A stretch of DNA of 64,000 nucleotides from Seminavis robusta (GCA_903772945.1 CAICTM010000479.1:1-64000); one strand, 5' to 3'; shown: positions 42,827-54,305, counted from the first letter of the stretch. Numbers and translations: made by a program. The notes: generated by a model from the sequence alone, not told the origin.

Positions 42827-43594
42827 ATGAAGATCGTTAGCTTGCTGTTGCTGCTGCTTCCTTGCAGCCATTCGTTTGTGTTGCCCGGGCGTCAATCTTC
42901 TTTGACGGCTCTTGGATCTTCCTCAGTAGAGGATTACGTGACAACCCTGCATTCTTCAGCTGAGAAATGGAGGGCTGAGAAGTCGAAGCGTCAGGAAGAA
43001 GAACGTGCTCGCTATGTGAAGGCTTTGATAAGGTCAGCCAAGAAGTGGGACAAGGAGCGAGCGGAACAACAAGCAAAAGACATTCAAACTTATGCGGAGA
43101 TTCTCGCTGATTCAACCATCAAATGGAAGTTGGAAGCTCAAGCCAAGATTGAACAAGACCAGCAATCCGCTCGAGCCTACGTGAAGACTCTAGAAGAATC
43201 TGCCGTCAAGTGGAAGTTGGAAGCTCAAGCCAAGTACGAACAAAAAAACCAGCAAGCCATCCAAGCCTACAGGACGACTCTCACGACATCGGCGACAAGG
43301 TGGAAGTTGGAGGCTCAAGATAAGGTGGAAACTACTAAACCAAGAGGCATGAAGAATTTCGAAGCGGCACAGCGAGAATGGCACAAAACGGTCAATGAAT
43401 TCCACATTGTCAAGGAAGCTCATGTTCACGATAGCTTTCTTCATGAGGGTAAGTGCAGTGAAGTTCAAAATAAATGTGGTCAGCAGCATGGTCTACCGTA
43501 TGATGTCACGTCATATCTAACAGTTGGTTTTCTTTTTTATGCAGTGGAACACAGCATTGATACCGATCCCTACCTAGCCGCTATCGTTCACTAG
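42827..43594 (+). CDS. Plastid-targeted helical repeat protein (Y-L-S-A-K-W repeats); 2 exons
   Basis: Exons 42827-43448 and 43545-43594, 223 residues. The 96-base intron (GTAAGT donor, GCAG acceptor) is divisible by three and free of stops in frame, so an unspliced reading of 255 residues also stays open. The signal peptide MKIVSLLLLLLPCSHS is followed by Phe (FVLPG), the diatom plastid presequence. The mature protein has five helical repeats of about 26-30 residues: Y-V-x-x-L-x-x-SA-x-KW-x-x-E, with the last three sharing KWKLEAQAK almost exactly. Heavily charged (Lys, Glu, Gln) and likely coiled-coil. No catalytic motif. I do not recognise the family. A structural or binding role in the plastid is inferred. 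Confidence 0.8.
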   Translation: MKIVSLLLLLLPCSHSFVLPGRQSSLTALGSSSVEDYVTTLHSSAEKWRAEKSKRQEEERARYVKALIRSAKKWDKERAEQQAKDIQTYAEILADSTIKWKLEAQAKIEQDQQSARAYVKTLEESAVKWKLEAQAKYEQKNQQAIQAYRTTLTTSATRWKLEAQDKVETTKPRGMKNFEAAQREWHKTVNEFHIVKEAHVHDSFLHEGKCSEVQNKCGQQHGLPYDVTSYLTVGFLFYAVEHSIDTDPYLAAIVH

Positions 43595-44664
43595 CTACAC
43601 TACCGTGGCTTCGTGGCTTCACTATCACAGCTAGATTCAATGTAATGTTCATGGTTTCGATACAGAACGTTTTTACTGCGAACTAATACGATAGTGTCCT
43701 TAAAAGAATCAGGAATCCAATCAATCATTCATTCATCACAAATTGGGTGATCTGGCGGTGTTTGTTACCCGACTTGACAACACTCTCATCCCTCTTTCCG
43801 TAAATTGAAACCAATCCATTCCATTAACAAGACAGCCCCCGCACGCCAATGATCTTTTCTTCCGCGATGGCTTGACATCAGCTACCGGTAGCATGGCCGC
43901 ATTGCTCGGAATTCAATTCATCCATCTTGGACTTTTTCAGATGGTGCTAGTTGTAGCCACGGCGGGCCAGGAGGTCTGAATGAACAATCGATATGATATT
44001 CTTAGCTTAGCTAGCTAGGCAGCAGCAGGCTTTGCAGGGATGGGTCTGTCCCTCACGCTGAAACTTCCATGCCAAAAAGGTGATAGTGCATGTCCATGCC
44101 AATCTCGTCAAAAGAATCCAATGGCTCCTGCTCCATTGATCCACAAGACAGGACAAGTTGCCTGCCGGCATTCCATTGGCAAGGGATATGGTCCTCCATG
44201 ATGAGGGGTGTAAATACCCTTGGCGTAGCGTTCTCTTCGTTTGATCAGAGAAATCAGGTTGTCTATAGTGTAGCACGTGTGTTGAGTTCTGAGGATAACA
44301 AACTGGATTGTGTTTGCCCCAGATTTCACTGACTATGCGATCATGGCGATCATGCGATCCATGGTCTCTAGCGTCCATGGATCCACAATGGCGCGACCAT
44401 CCTGGCTATTACTTCACCCAGAGGAACAGCTCAGCTATAGTCATGACTGTTTGCCGCCTTCCAGTGTTTGACTGTTTGCCGCCTACCAGCGTTTGACGGT
44501 TGCTCTGAGCTTTCGTGGTGGGAGTGAAACGCAGGACTCAAGCAAGAATGGCGGGCGGATCGAGCCACTCCTCGCTCTCGGCTCTGTCACAAAAACACCG
44601 TTAGAAAAACCAAACTCAACAAACCAACTCAAAAAAAACTACTGAACTTGACTCCAAAAGAACA
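43595..44664. other. Intergenic; no gene seen
   Basis: Contains an ACCGGTAGC word (about 43885), GCTAGCTAG (about 44010) and, near 44455-44500, a short near-duplicate GTTTGACTGTTTGCCGCCTA. Both-strand ORFs are short and unrecognised. Confidence 0.45.
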
Positions 44665-45801
44665 ATGCTATCCACAACATCCCGCGTAACAGTTGCCCGT
44701 TTTGCTTATCAAGCCCTGAGAACTGCGCCTCGAGCGTTCGCGGCTGTTGCGCCGAGCGTCTTTCGTCGACACATCACTGTGGGAACTGACGGATCCAATT
44801 TTAATTCTGTCGTCTTGATGGTACCTCAAGCGGAAGAGTGGATGATTGAACGTTTTGGGAAGTTCCAACGCGTTGCAAAGCCAGGATTGAACTTTGCCAT
44901 TCCCGTTGTGGAAAAGATTGCCTACAAACGGTCGCTGAAGGAGACGACCATTGATATTCATCCGCAACAAGCCATCACCCGAGACAATGTACACGTCACC
45001 TTGGATGGGGCCGTCTACACTCGCGTGGAAGACCCTTACAAGGCTAGTTACGGGATTGAGAATCCCGAATACATGATTTCCATTTTGGCTCAAAGTGCCA
45101 TGAGAAAGGAAGTTGGGAATCTTGAACTGGATGAGCTATTTGAAGAAAGGGAAAAACTAAACATGGGCATTGCAAAGGCGCTTGATGAAGCCGGTGCCCC
45201 CTGGGGTATTCGTATATTTCGGTACGAAATTGCCAACATCAATGTGGGCGCCTCCATCAAAGCGGCCATGGAACGCCAATCGAACGCGGAACGAGTGCGT
45301 CGAGCGGAAGTCTTGGAAAGTGAAGGATACCGCCAGCGGCTTATTAATCAATCCGAGGGAGACCGAGAATCCGAGATCAATCGCGCCAAAGGCCAAGCCG
45401 CAGCAACGAAATTGCGAGCCCAAGCTGAAGCAGAAACAATAAAAATGCTGGCAGAGGCTGAAGCAGAAAAAACAAAACAGGCAGCCAAAGGTATGCTCAA
45501 GAGTGGGCGCTGTTTGGAAATTTGACTATATCATCATACCGCCATCTAACTCATGATATCTTTGCTCTCGTTTCGCCTTTCAGCCGCAGCGGATGGGATT
45601 CGTTCCATTGCCGAAGCCGTGCAAGTACCCGGCGGGAAGGATGCAGTAACGCAACGCTTGGCAGAGCTCTACATTGAGGCAGTTCCTGAGATTGCAAAGC
45701 ACAGCAAAATGGTCATCGTGCCTGACCGCCCGAATGATATTTCTGGTGTCGTAGCCACTGCGATGAGCATATCTGGTGCAGTCAATGGCTCTAATAACTA
45801 A
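44665..45801 (+). CDS. STOML2: Stomatin-like protein 2, mitochondrial (SPFH family); 2 exons
   Basis: Exons 44665-45490 and 45584-45801, intron 93 bases GT-AG, 347 residues, close to the 356 of animal STOML2. Residues 1-36 are rich in Arg, Ala and Ser and lack acids, a mitochondrial presequence. The SPFH core runs from VVLMVPQAEEWMIERFGKF through LKPGLNFAIPVVEKI-like sequence, QQAITRDNVHVTLDG and ENPEYMISILAQSAMR to GIRIFRYEIANI. A long coiled coil follows with ERVRRAEVLESEG, INRAKGQAAA and AEAEAEKTKQAAKA (the splice lies in the last), ending in LAELYIEAVPEIAKHSKMVIVP. STOML2 scaffolds cardiolipin-rich inner membrane domains and stabilises prohibitins and respiratory complexes. The 93-base intron would end translation early if retained. 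Confidence 0.95.
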
Positions 45802-46538
45802 AGTGGTTGTGCTCGTCCTGAGAACAACATATAACGTATGCAGACATTCAAAAGATAAACTGAGCCTTCTTGGAATAATAGCTAGTATAATCTTGATTAG
45901 CTTTCAAGCCCATCACGAGTGATATTTGCCATTGACCATGAAATGGTCGTACGTGCATGTGAAAAGGTTTGTTGGAAGCATTGTTTTGGTTTTCCAGACG
46001 ACACGCAAAACCACAGCTCGGCTTCCAACATTCTAACAGTTTCGTACCAGGTTGTGCTTGATGGAGACAATTGTGCATGTCAACAGGGCTAGCACCAGCC
46101 CTTTCAGAGAGCATCTCTCAACCTTGTTTTGCTGCGCCCACTTTGTTTTTTGGTTGAAACGAGAAAATAAAAGTGAGAAAGACATGGCTTGACCAAAAGC
46201 CCCCACGCGTGACTTCATCTGGGAGCCATCGAGTCACGAAATCATTGGTTGCTTTGTTGCTTTTGATATGATTGAGATTGACGTCACAATCAACGACACC
46301 CACCGACGGCTCATCTCTTCAACAGCCGAGCTGACAAAGGTCCCATTCAAGTTCGGAGGCACTGTGAGCAGAGATATTGCGATCGTTTATCCCCGCCGTG
46401 TTGTTGCTGCTGTGGAGAGGTTCAAGTTGAGTAAAGTCGAATCGAATCGAATCAATCGAGTGACAGTCCACCGGCTGCATTTTCAAGGTATCACCGGAAC
46501 ATTCATTTTTTGGAATCGAATCGAATCTTTTTCCCACC
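45802..46538. other. Intergenic; no gene seen
   Basis: 3' flank of STOML2 and promoter space of the PDZ gene. TCGAATCGAATC repeats occur at about 46438-46455 and 46515-46526, just upstream of the PDZ start. Confidence 0.45.
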
Positions 46539-47393
46539 ATGGCGGCCCTGGTCCAAGAGAGCTTGCCTGCTGACCTAAGCACTAACATCAACAACAGGAA
46601 CCATGAAGAAGAATCAGAGGATGCTTTTCCTGATTCTGGTAATTCCAGTCGCCCTCTCTTTGATCTCTCTCTGATCCAAGGTAATACACGGTCCAGCCGA
46701 AATGGAGGACCAGCGTCCGTGGCGACCACGGCCGACTTGGCGTCGGAAGTTGGTAGCGTCATGATGAATGCCAAAGAGGCGTTTATGAAATCGTTCACGT
46801 TTCGTCTCCAAGAAGACGCAACCATCGATTCCATCAACTGGGGATTCGGAATCACATTGGGTCCTCCCAAGACTACCAAGAAAGGATTTCTTCGCAACAA
46901 TAGTCGCATCCCCATTACTTCTATTGACGAAAATTCCATCTTTGCTCTGTCTCGGATTCGCGAAGGCGACTACCTAAAGTCCATTAATGGTCGTCAAATT
47001 GGACCTTCCTTCACACCAGAACGTGCGCTTTCCAAAATGAAGGAGAGTTTGGAAAAGGATGGATACCTCTGTGTCGCAACCAAGAATCGAGAAGAAGGAT
47101 CCGACGATATCCTCGTACACGCTACAGTTATCAAACCATCGCCAGACATGACACTGGAAGATCTTGGCATGACAGTTTGGGTGTGGGGATATCTCTGCAT
47201 CAAGAGCTTCAAGAGCAAATCCATATTCAAGACAACGGCACTCAAAGAGGCGGACAACATTGTATCAGTCAACGAAATCGTTTGTCAAAATGTGGATCCC
47301 GAGGGCTTTGCCAGCATTATTCGACAACTGCCAAGGGAAATCACCATTACCGTATTGAGACGAAAACAGAGGTCCAGCGGAAACTTTAGTTAG
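46539..47393 (+). CDS. PDZ-like domain protein, possibly two PDZ domains
   Basis: 284 residues from ATG at 46539 in a good context (CACCATGG), single exon. Residues 1-85 are acidic and low complexity. Residues of about 100-180 fit a PDZ domain: WGFGITLGPP as the carboxylate-binding loop, IPITSIDENSIFALS, IREGDYLKSINGRQIG, and a helix with ALSKMKESL. Residues of about 205-280 look like a second, shorter PDZ: LGMTVWVWGYLCIKSF, KEADNIVSVNEIVCQNV, GFASIIRQLPREITITVLRR. No membrane segment or protease domain. It is probably a cytosolic scaffold that binds C-terminal peptides. The partner is unknown. Confidence 0.82.
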   Translation: MAALVQESLPADLSTNINNRNHEEESEDAFPDSGNSSRPLFDLSLIQGNTRSSRNGGPASVATTADLASEVGSVMMNAKEAFMKSFTFRLQEDATIDSINWGFGITLGPPKTTKKGFLRNNSRIPITSIDENSIFALSRIREGDYLKSINGRQIGPSFTPERALSKMKESLEKDGYLCVATKNREEGSDDILVHATVIKPSPDMTLEDLGMTVWVWGYLCIKSFKSKSIFKTTALKEADNIVSVNEIVCQNVDPEGFASIIRQLPREITITVLRRKQRSSGNFS

Positions 47394-48761
47394 TTAGGTT
47401 GGCAACAACAGCAACGACTTTTTCAGTTTTGTCGGAAAATCAAAGAGCTTGTGACATGGAATACTGTAGCTGCCACCCCAATACATTTTTCATCATGACT
47501 GGCTTGAAAATACTTGAATGGAATGTTTGCTTGAGTTTTTGTGTTGTCTACCAATATCACCTTGTACTTCTACAGATTGTGGAATGATGGCATGAATGGA
47601 GTGTGTGATAAAAGATGAAGAGCGTACCATTCATGTTTGCAAGGACGGAGGTTTGGCTTTGTTGCTGATCTGGCAAAGGCTGTGCAATTATACGACAGTT
47701 CGCAAGGCTCTGGTTGGAGCGCAGGACCATTACGAGCAAAGTTACTGTAGTTGGGTACGCCACATGTAGCAAATTCCTGCACTGTCTCCTGCCAGGCACT
47801 GCTGCGACTTTGATTGGAATGAGTAGAATAGAAGAATACAGATAGCTAGTGTAGCAGTTAGCCATGTTTTCTTTCAAAGTTCTGATCATGCAGCATGCAG
47901 GTGATGTTGACAGCCAATATGGCAACCATAAATCCAATTCGTGTAGCTACGTGCATATACCACCAGAGCATTGGTGGGTATTCATTCCATTGGAACATAA
48001 TGAACGCTAACAATGGGGGGCACTATGTTCCAGTTTCTAGCCAGAGACTACATTACTTGGCGCTTGGCTGGAACGAAAGGGAGCAAATGATGTTTAGTAT
48101 TCGTGCAGTGCGGTGTCATTGTGGGCTAGCTAACTAGCTAGCTGGCTGGCTAGTTCCAGTCTTACTGTGATGTTGGCTGCTTCTACCGCTACAAGGTTGT
48201 CAGCCCCCTATACGTTCGTGGCTTTGACCACACTACAGTGTACATCAAAGAAGCATGCAGATACCGTACCCAGCACTGGCTCCCAAGGAGCTCAACAGCT
48301 TGTACACCGGCACCTGTTACTGTTGCTTGTGTTGCACGTTGAACCGTGATTGCAGATGGGTCGGATGTTGTTCTGTGACAGCGTGAAGAATTATCAATGC
48401 CGTCTCTCGGACGCCGGTTTTCCCAAGGAGTGTAGCGTAAGATGTACTGACTCTACGACTGCTATGTCTTTTCGGCCAACAGAACATTCAATCCAACTTT
48501 TAAACTTCATGATCAGCTTGTTTGTCTTCTTTGCATTGAGCTGTCTGTTACCTGCTACAAGTACTACGTTTGCCGCGGTTGCTTGGGTGTACCATTGAGC
48601 TGCACTCTTCGCAATCAATCCTGCTCAGAGAACAGAGAGCACCTCCAAAAGCGTCAATCGCTCTTATCAAGGATCAAGGAAGCAGGACAGAACCTACTAG
48701 TACTACGAGGGGCCAGAGTCCAGAGCTTCAGTTGCCTGCCATTCTCTCATTCAAGTGCAGT
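47394..48761. other. Intergenic; no gene seen
   Basis: No ORF here shows a recognisable feature. A CTAGCTAACTAGCTAGC word lies near 48125. Confidence 0.45.
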
Positions 48762-48810
48762 ACCAATACCAATACCAATACCAATACCAATACCCATACC
48801 AATACCAGTG
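48762..48810. repeat. ACCAAT microsatellite
   Basis: About eight head-to-tail hexamers of ACCAAT, with one CCCAT variant, end about 25 bases before the ATG of the broken DEP gene. Confidence 0.85.
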
Positions 48811-48834
48811 CCATACCGTAGACAGACAAAAGCC

Positions 48835-50109
48835 ATGCCGGAAACATCAACAGCCCGAGCGGTGGTAGACAATAAGCCCACAGTGGTGTCTTAGGATGGG
48901 AACTATCAGATCAGCGATTCGGCGTTGAAATCTCTTCGTGATTCTCGACACAGCATCCGACGGGGAGGGATTCCGAATCGACACCACAGTGGCGGTTCCA
49001 ACAACTCCAAGGGGGCAACAGCAGCAGCAGCAGCCGCTGGATCAACGACCCCACCGGGAGGAGCACTGGACACATCTCGGAAATCGAATCGCAGTAGTCA
49101 GAGTAGTTCCATTTGGAGCAATATTATGGGACGGGGAAGACGCATCTATGGCAGTGTGGCCAGTGTGGCCAGCAGTATTACGTTGACGGAGTTTGATGGC
49201 AACTTTCCGAAGAGTTTGAAATCTCCGAGGGATCCTTGGACATTCGCCAATTGAATTTTGTCCATGACGAAGAGCAGGTAGACAGTCAACCCATGTTGCC
49301 ACAACGACAAACCAGTGTCACGGCGGGACAGTCTTCGTCTCTCATGTCCACCAGTGATCTATCCAAACTCAGCCATCATGTCGCAAAATTGGGAACCCAA
49401 CACGAACAACAACAGGAGCAACAAGAACAGGCACCACCACCTGGGTCGTCCAGGTCCTCGGATTTGTCTCCTCGACAACCAGGACGGAAAACATCCATCA
49501 AAACGCTCTCCAGTGAATGCCCCTCGGCTCCCACTCTGGAACCCAACAGCAACCACACCAATAAGAGCAAACAACCACAACAACAGACAAGAATCATCAG
49601 AAGCACCCTTTGGCCGGTCCAACAGCAAGGACAGTGTGCCACAGTTCCCATGCCGCAAAAAATCGTCCAAATTAGTTGCAGAATCCATCAAAGAGGAATT
49701 GCTATCCGCCGAATTTAGGGATCAGGCAAGCAGTTTTCTAGAAGCTATGCAACCCCTTCTGGGAAAACACAGCGACGACAACAACAATAATACATTCACG
49801 GGAGCGCTCGCTATTGATAAAATGCTGGAATCTGGAATGGTCGATTCACGACAAGAAGCAGTGGAAGTAGGGCAAGCAATTCAACAGACTGGGGAATTAT
49901 TTTATCACATTTCCGGCATCAAAAAACCGTTTGTGGATAGTAGTGAGGATGTGTTTGTCATGGCGCCAAAGCCTCCGCCGCCGCAACCTCCCGGGCCTTG
50001 CATGATGTCGGTGCGTCGCAAGACGGATACCAGTATTTCCATTGAAGAAGAGTCCCCGCTTCAGGTATCGACTGCCAAACACATTTCGGTGCCACATGTA
50101 AAACGATAA
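48835..50109 (+). pseudogene. DEP-domain protein gene with interrupted reading frame
   Basis: Protein-like sequence starts at ATG 48835 (PETSTARAVVDNKPTVVS), meets a TAG at 48892-48894, and continues in the same frame (RHSIRRGGIPNRHHSGG, SSSIWSNIMGRGRRIYGSV). The frame moves by one near 49195-49235 (SLDIRQLNFVHDEEQVDSQP) and returns near 49580-49640. From about 49650 to 50109 one frame is intact and encodes VAESIKEELLSAEFRDQASS, then a DEP domain: FTGALAIDKMLESGMVDSRQ, EAVEVGQAIQQTGELFYHIS, KKPFVDSSEDVF. A Pro-rich tail follows. No good GT-AG intron explains the three breaks; the shortest candidate around the TAG is 33 bases. So this is a decaying gene, or an assembly with indels. A DEP domain also occurs in the kinase gene at 33837-35888, but the rest of the two proteins differs. 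Confidence 0.6.
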
Positions 50110-51243
50110 AGTCGAACGAACGACGAACGGTATGAATGAATGTGTGGGACCGGCCGAGGCTAAACACAAAACAAACAGGAAGAACGCAAAATGCCGCTGC
50201 GATGTTTAGCTAATGAATGAGCCTGCTCGACCGGGGTGTGGGTCATAATTTTGTTGGACGTTTTGGTTTTGTGTATCTGTTGGTCGCCGGGTACCTTGTC
50301 TTCCGTATCGTAATGTACAATCGGGGTTGGAGTGAACGGGCATACGATGTAATGCTTAAGCGCGTTACGATCAAATCTCGCACATCTACCTGTACGTTAC
50401 CATAGTATCCATCTGCTACGCCAATTTGATGGTCGCGTTCATGTTGCCACCTTGACTTGGGATGACGCAAGGACGGGGACTAATTATTTTAAGCCCGGAA
50501 CGCGGAACGGGCGAGGTCCTGGTTCGTGTTGGTATTATTGGCGTGGTAGCAACGCCAAGATTAGACTAGTGCGGCAGTCCAGAACAAAGGCAAGAAGACA
50601 AATAGCTCGCGTATTGTTTCAGCACTGTAATTGCGTGTGCTTGAGGCTTTGCTGGAGTTTTGACCGGGGGACCTTCTACGGTGCTGACCGCGGTCGCTGG
50701 CTCTCCTCATTGGGATCCCACGGCAAAGCCCTTCAACGCTTGTACAAACTGCGACGCATCGTTTTGATTTCTATATTCTTGCTTTTGCCGTGCACGAAAG
50801 ACGGACCAGGATCGCTGGCACTCCCCATGGGAGGTCCTTCAACTCAATCTACAACGAACCGGCACCTAGAAATCTAAGCAGAATGGATTTCAAGCTTAAT
50901 AAAATAACTGTGGAAACTGATAAAATTTAAGGGAACTGAAGCCCGTAACAGAAATCCGAGAAGCCAATTCGAGCGGCTCGACATGAAACATGACACAAGT
51001 TGCGGCGCAATATATTAGGATCCCAAGAGGCGTGGAAAATGAAGCGAACCAGCCATAAAGGTTTCCAAAGATTGCTATTCTCAGTCATTTGCAAAGGTCT
51101 TCGACCCAGCATACGACGTCATTCATGCATACTTGAACATGTTGTCATGTCTTACACAAAACCCAAACCAAACTACCATCCTCCCATATGAACCACAATT
51201 CCCAGTCTATAATCAATTTGTAAATGTCCCAAAAAGGAAAAAT
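50110..51243. other. Intergenic; no gene seen
   Basis: A 141-residue plus ORF at 50452-50877 is Arg/Cys-rich with no recognised motif and no ordered domain pattern; not called. From here on the window has few intact genes. Confidence 0.45.
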
Positions 51244-51351
51244 TTACAGCTCGTCCTTGCCGCCCTTCTTCTTTTTGGCGACCTTGACAGCCTTCATCAA
51301 ACCCAATCCGGATTTCTTGATGGCATCAAGAGTGTCATCCTTCTTCTTCAT
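51244..51351 (-). CDS. Small basic ORF ending in KDEL
   Basis: A 35-residue ORF from ATG at 51351 to TAA at 51244, MKKKDDTLDAIKKSGLG followed by LMKAVKVAKKKKGGKDEL. It is below the length of usual ORF lists. The composition (Lys, Asp, Gly, Leu; amphipathic) is protein-like, and the C-terminus is the ER-retrieval tetrapeptide. No signal peptide is present in this frame, so either KDEL is coincidental or this is the last exon of a longer gene; an AG acceptor could lie upstream near 51385-51400. Low certainty. Confidence 0.35.
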   Translation of the reverse strand: MKKKDDTLDAIKKSGLGLMKAVKVAKKKKGGKDEL

Positions 51352-52506
51352 GCCCTCTTGGGTTTGTGATTTTTGTGTTTCTCTTCACAGTAGCACTGTA
51401 TCACTCGAATCAACTATCTCACTCAATTCTTGGAGTTAGAAGCTTGCATGATACTCAGAGATGCGGCTAGATGTCCTCTATCGATTGATGTTGGACCTCT
51501 TGCTTGCGACGTCTGTGTCAGGATCTATCTTGATCCCTGTCGTGACTTCTGCTCGATGTGATGAGACGTATGAAAATCACGAAATCTCGCGCGATGACGT
51601 AATCGACTTCAACTCGCTGGATAAGAGCCGGATTTCCTTGCTTCAAGCGGACAATCCGTGTAGCTTGTTCTCCTTGATCACCTGGTATGCTTGGATCGCT
51701 GTAGTTCCGGCCGAAACTGACAGTTGATCTCACGTAGTGGTACCTGTGACTGAAGATGGGATTTTCTTCCCGCGCACCTTTTTCCTGTTAGAGGCTTTTC
51801 GATGCTCTGATAGTGTGGCTAGAGGCTGATTCTTAGCACCTCTTCTCTGTTGCAGGTGTTAACTCAATACACTTTGACTCAATACACTTTGACTTGATGT
51901 TTACCTTGATATCGATCTCGAGATCGGTAGTAGCTCGAGATGGCCTTTTGCTTTTCAGTGTTAGCTAGTAATACTGCAGCTTATTGGGGAGTAATTTGGT
52001 TTTGGATTAAGCTGAAAAGCAAAAGTGAGGATTTTCTGGTGGTGCATAGCAATTCTTGTGATTGAATTGGATATAAGGACCCCCGTAGCACTTTAGACCT
52101 AAAACTCCCTTGGTTCCTTGCATGATGAATTTACATGCGAACCGGACTAGATGATTAATACACGAGTCAATAGTAAAGAGGTGTCAGGTATGTTTCCTCC
52201 AACACCGTCAATCACAATCTCTAGCAGAAATGGGTCGGTGTTGTCCTTGCGCAGCCTGGTGCTGATGGCACGCTGCATGGTGCCTCTCCACAGTTCGACG
52301 TCAACATGGGGGCACCGTAAGCGGCAATCATGAATCACTAAAGCCAGCGACCTAGCCAAGACCAGCCATTGAACTGCCTATCACAAGAAGAATGTTGTCT
52401 CTCTCTCAGCTCACAATTCTTCATTCAGCTGACGCTGAAAGCAAGAACCTAAATTAGATTAATCTCTTGCGACGGCATCAGGTTTCGTATCCTTTTGACT
52501 CTCACC
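51352..52506. other. Non-coding stretch with short repeats
   Basis: Holds ACTCAATACACTTTG twice in tandem near 51865-51893, and a perfect 14-base inverted repeat (CTTTTGCTTTTCAG at 51945-51958 and its complement at 52012-52025). No gene was recognised. It could be flanking sequence of the gag-like relic that follows. Confidence 0.4.
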
Positions 52507-54305
52507 ATGGCCAGCACCAATTTCTCGGATCTCGTCTCTCGTGCATCGGCATGGGAAGTGCACAATCCAAATTATGCCGACATCCTCACAGCTGTTGGAG
52601 GAGGTTCCGCGGCAAATCGTGATATATTGCCTCCCTCACCATGAGCCAACTCTGTGTCCGTTCTCCTGTCACCTTTGCTTTCGTCCTCAATGGTGATGGG
52701 GAAAATCTCTACATCGGCCACTCTCTCTATGCTTATTTCGTGAATCTGAGCCAAGCCTCGCCTTATGACAACCTCTACGCTATCGTGGTAGGGAACGACC
52801 TTCGAAGTGCGATCACTGTGGTCCTTCCCATATTGGCCTTCGAACGCACTGGTCACGTCACTTGTCACATGACAATCATTGACGGCGGAACTATATTCTC
52901 GCACGCCCTAACCCTGTGCTCCACAGTGATCCCCATGCCGGCGGCAGAGGGGTACCAGACACGGACGTTTTCCGTGTTCGTCGCGTGATGCCTCTTCCGG
53001 CCTATTTGTCTGAAACCTTCCTTGCTGCCCGCCGCGAAGGATAGTACATTCTCCCCGGCGAAGCCCAAATCAGGTGCCCCCCCTACCTCGCCGCGCTTGG
53101 CGTGGTAGGTTCCGGTCTCACGAACGCGACCTTCAATGCAGGGATCACGGACCTACGTCACACGCTCGAGGCTACTGTCGAACAACAACTCCAATAAGAC
53201 CTTCACGGACAAGTTTGGAGCCACCCTGGCCACTCATGTCCACAACCTCTGCAACGTCGCCGATGACGAGCACCTTCCGGTTATTCACCCTCTGCTCATA
53301 AAGTCTCCAAAGGGGAATGAACACGGGATCCTGCAAGCACAACTCGATGAACGCACTCAAGCCTCGGCTCTGCCCATCAACCTCGCCAACAAACCTCTCG
53401 TCACTGGAACACATTCTGGACCGAGTCTTCCAGAAGCACTTCGTGAATGGGCAAGGGACCACCCTCAGCGAGGGTCTCTCCCCTTTTTCCATTGTATGCC
53501 AAGGCCACGCTGAAGCGAAGACCGTCCAGGACCTGACCACTCGAGCAGAATATGTGGAGAAGGGAGCCTCCATCACCTTGGAAGATGCCATCGCCATCAC
53601 TTCCACCGATGTCAAGTTTCCCACCGACGTTCGCTGTGCCGAAAAAACTCTATGGCTTCTCCATCATGATAAACGTCTTCCACGGAGGAAAACATCCTGT
53701 CTCCCGCGCCGTGCGCGATGTGGCCCTCTCCCTGGGATCCTACGGTACCTCCACTCCATCCATAGCCTACAACGCTGACAACCGAAGTGTGGCTGTGGAC
53801 TTGTGCGGTCGCATCCTGTTTGAGGTCCAATAAGATTACTTCTTGTGGGTCAACAGAGCCATCTTAAATCCGGGCGCTGCTCCCCCCAACTTCGATGGAC
53901 TCACTAGACTCGTATAGTCTTCTCGGTCCTCCTCTCTCTCACCGAGCTCCCTGCACACTGGTACTCGTTCTTCAAGCCCGCTCCTGAACCGCCAAGCAAG
54001 AAGCCTGCCAGAGGAAAGCAACAGCGAGCGGGGGCGCACCCTGTCACCAACGTCCACGGAGATGAAAATCTCATGAAGCGTTTCCAGAACGCCGGTTTCC
54101 GCTCCATCACCGAGATGACCAAGGACCACCAGTACACTGTTCCCAAGCATGGTGGGCAGGATGTCTGCATGGCCTGGGCCCTCAAAGGCAGCTGCACTTC
54201 TCTGGGTGCAAGGGAGTTGCCACCCACAAGCGATACTCGGCGACCACAGTGCAGAAACTTCACACACTTCTCACGGATTGTGGAGTTGCTAATCCGCAGC
54301 CTTTA
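52507..54305 (+). mobile_element. Broken gag-like dispersed repeat ORF (fossil)
   Basis: Protein-like stretches of one ORF are spread over several frames of the plus strand, beginning with ASTNFSDLVSRASAWEVHNP and ending near QDVCMAWALKGSCTS, a Cys-x-Trp-x-Gly-x-Cys motif reminiscent of a gag zinc-binding end. The order of conserved blocks resembles a large ORF that I recall as recurring in pennate diatom genomes and that may be gag-like in a retroelement; that family link is inference. It is broken, with many interruptions. Terminal repeats were not identified. Confidence 0.45.

Noticed and set aside
50452-50877. 141-residue plus ORF
   Set aside because: Arg/Cys-rich with no ordered domain pattern; no neighbouring evidence for expression.
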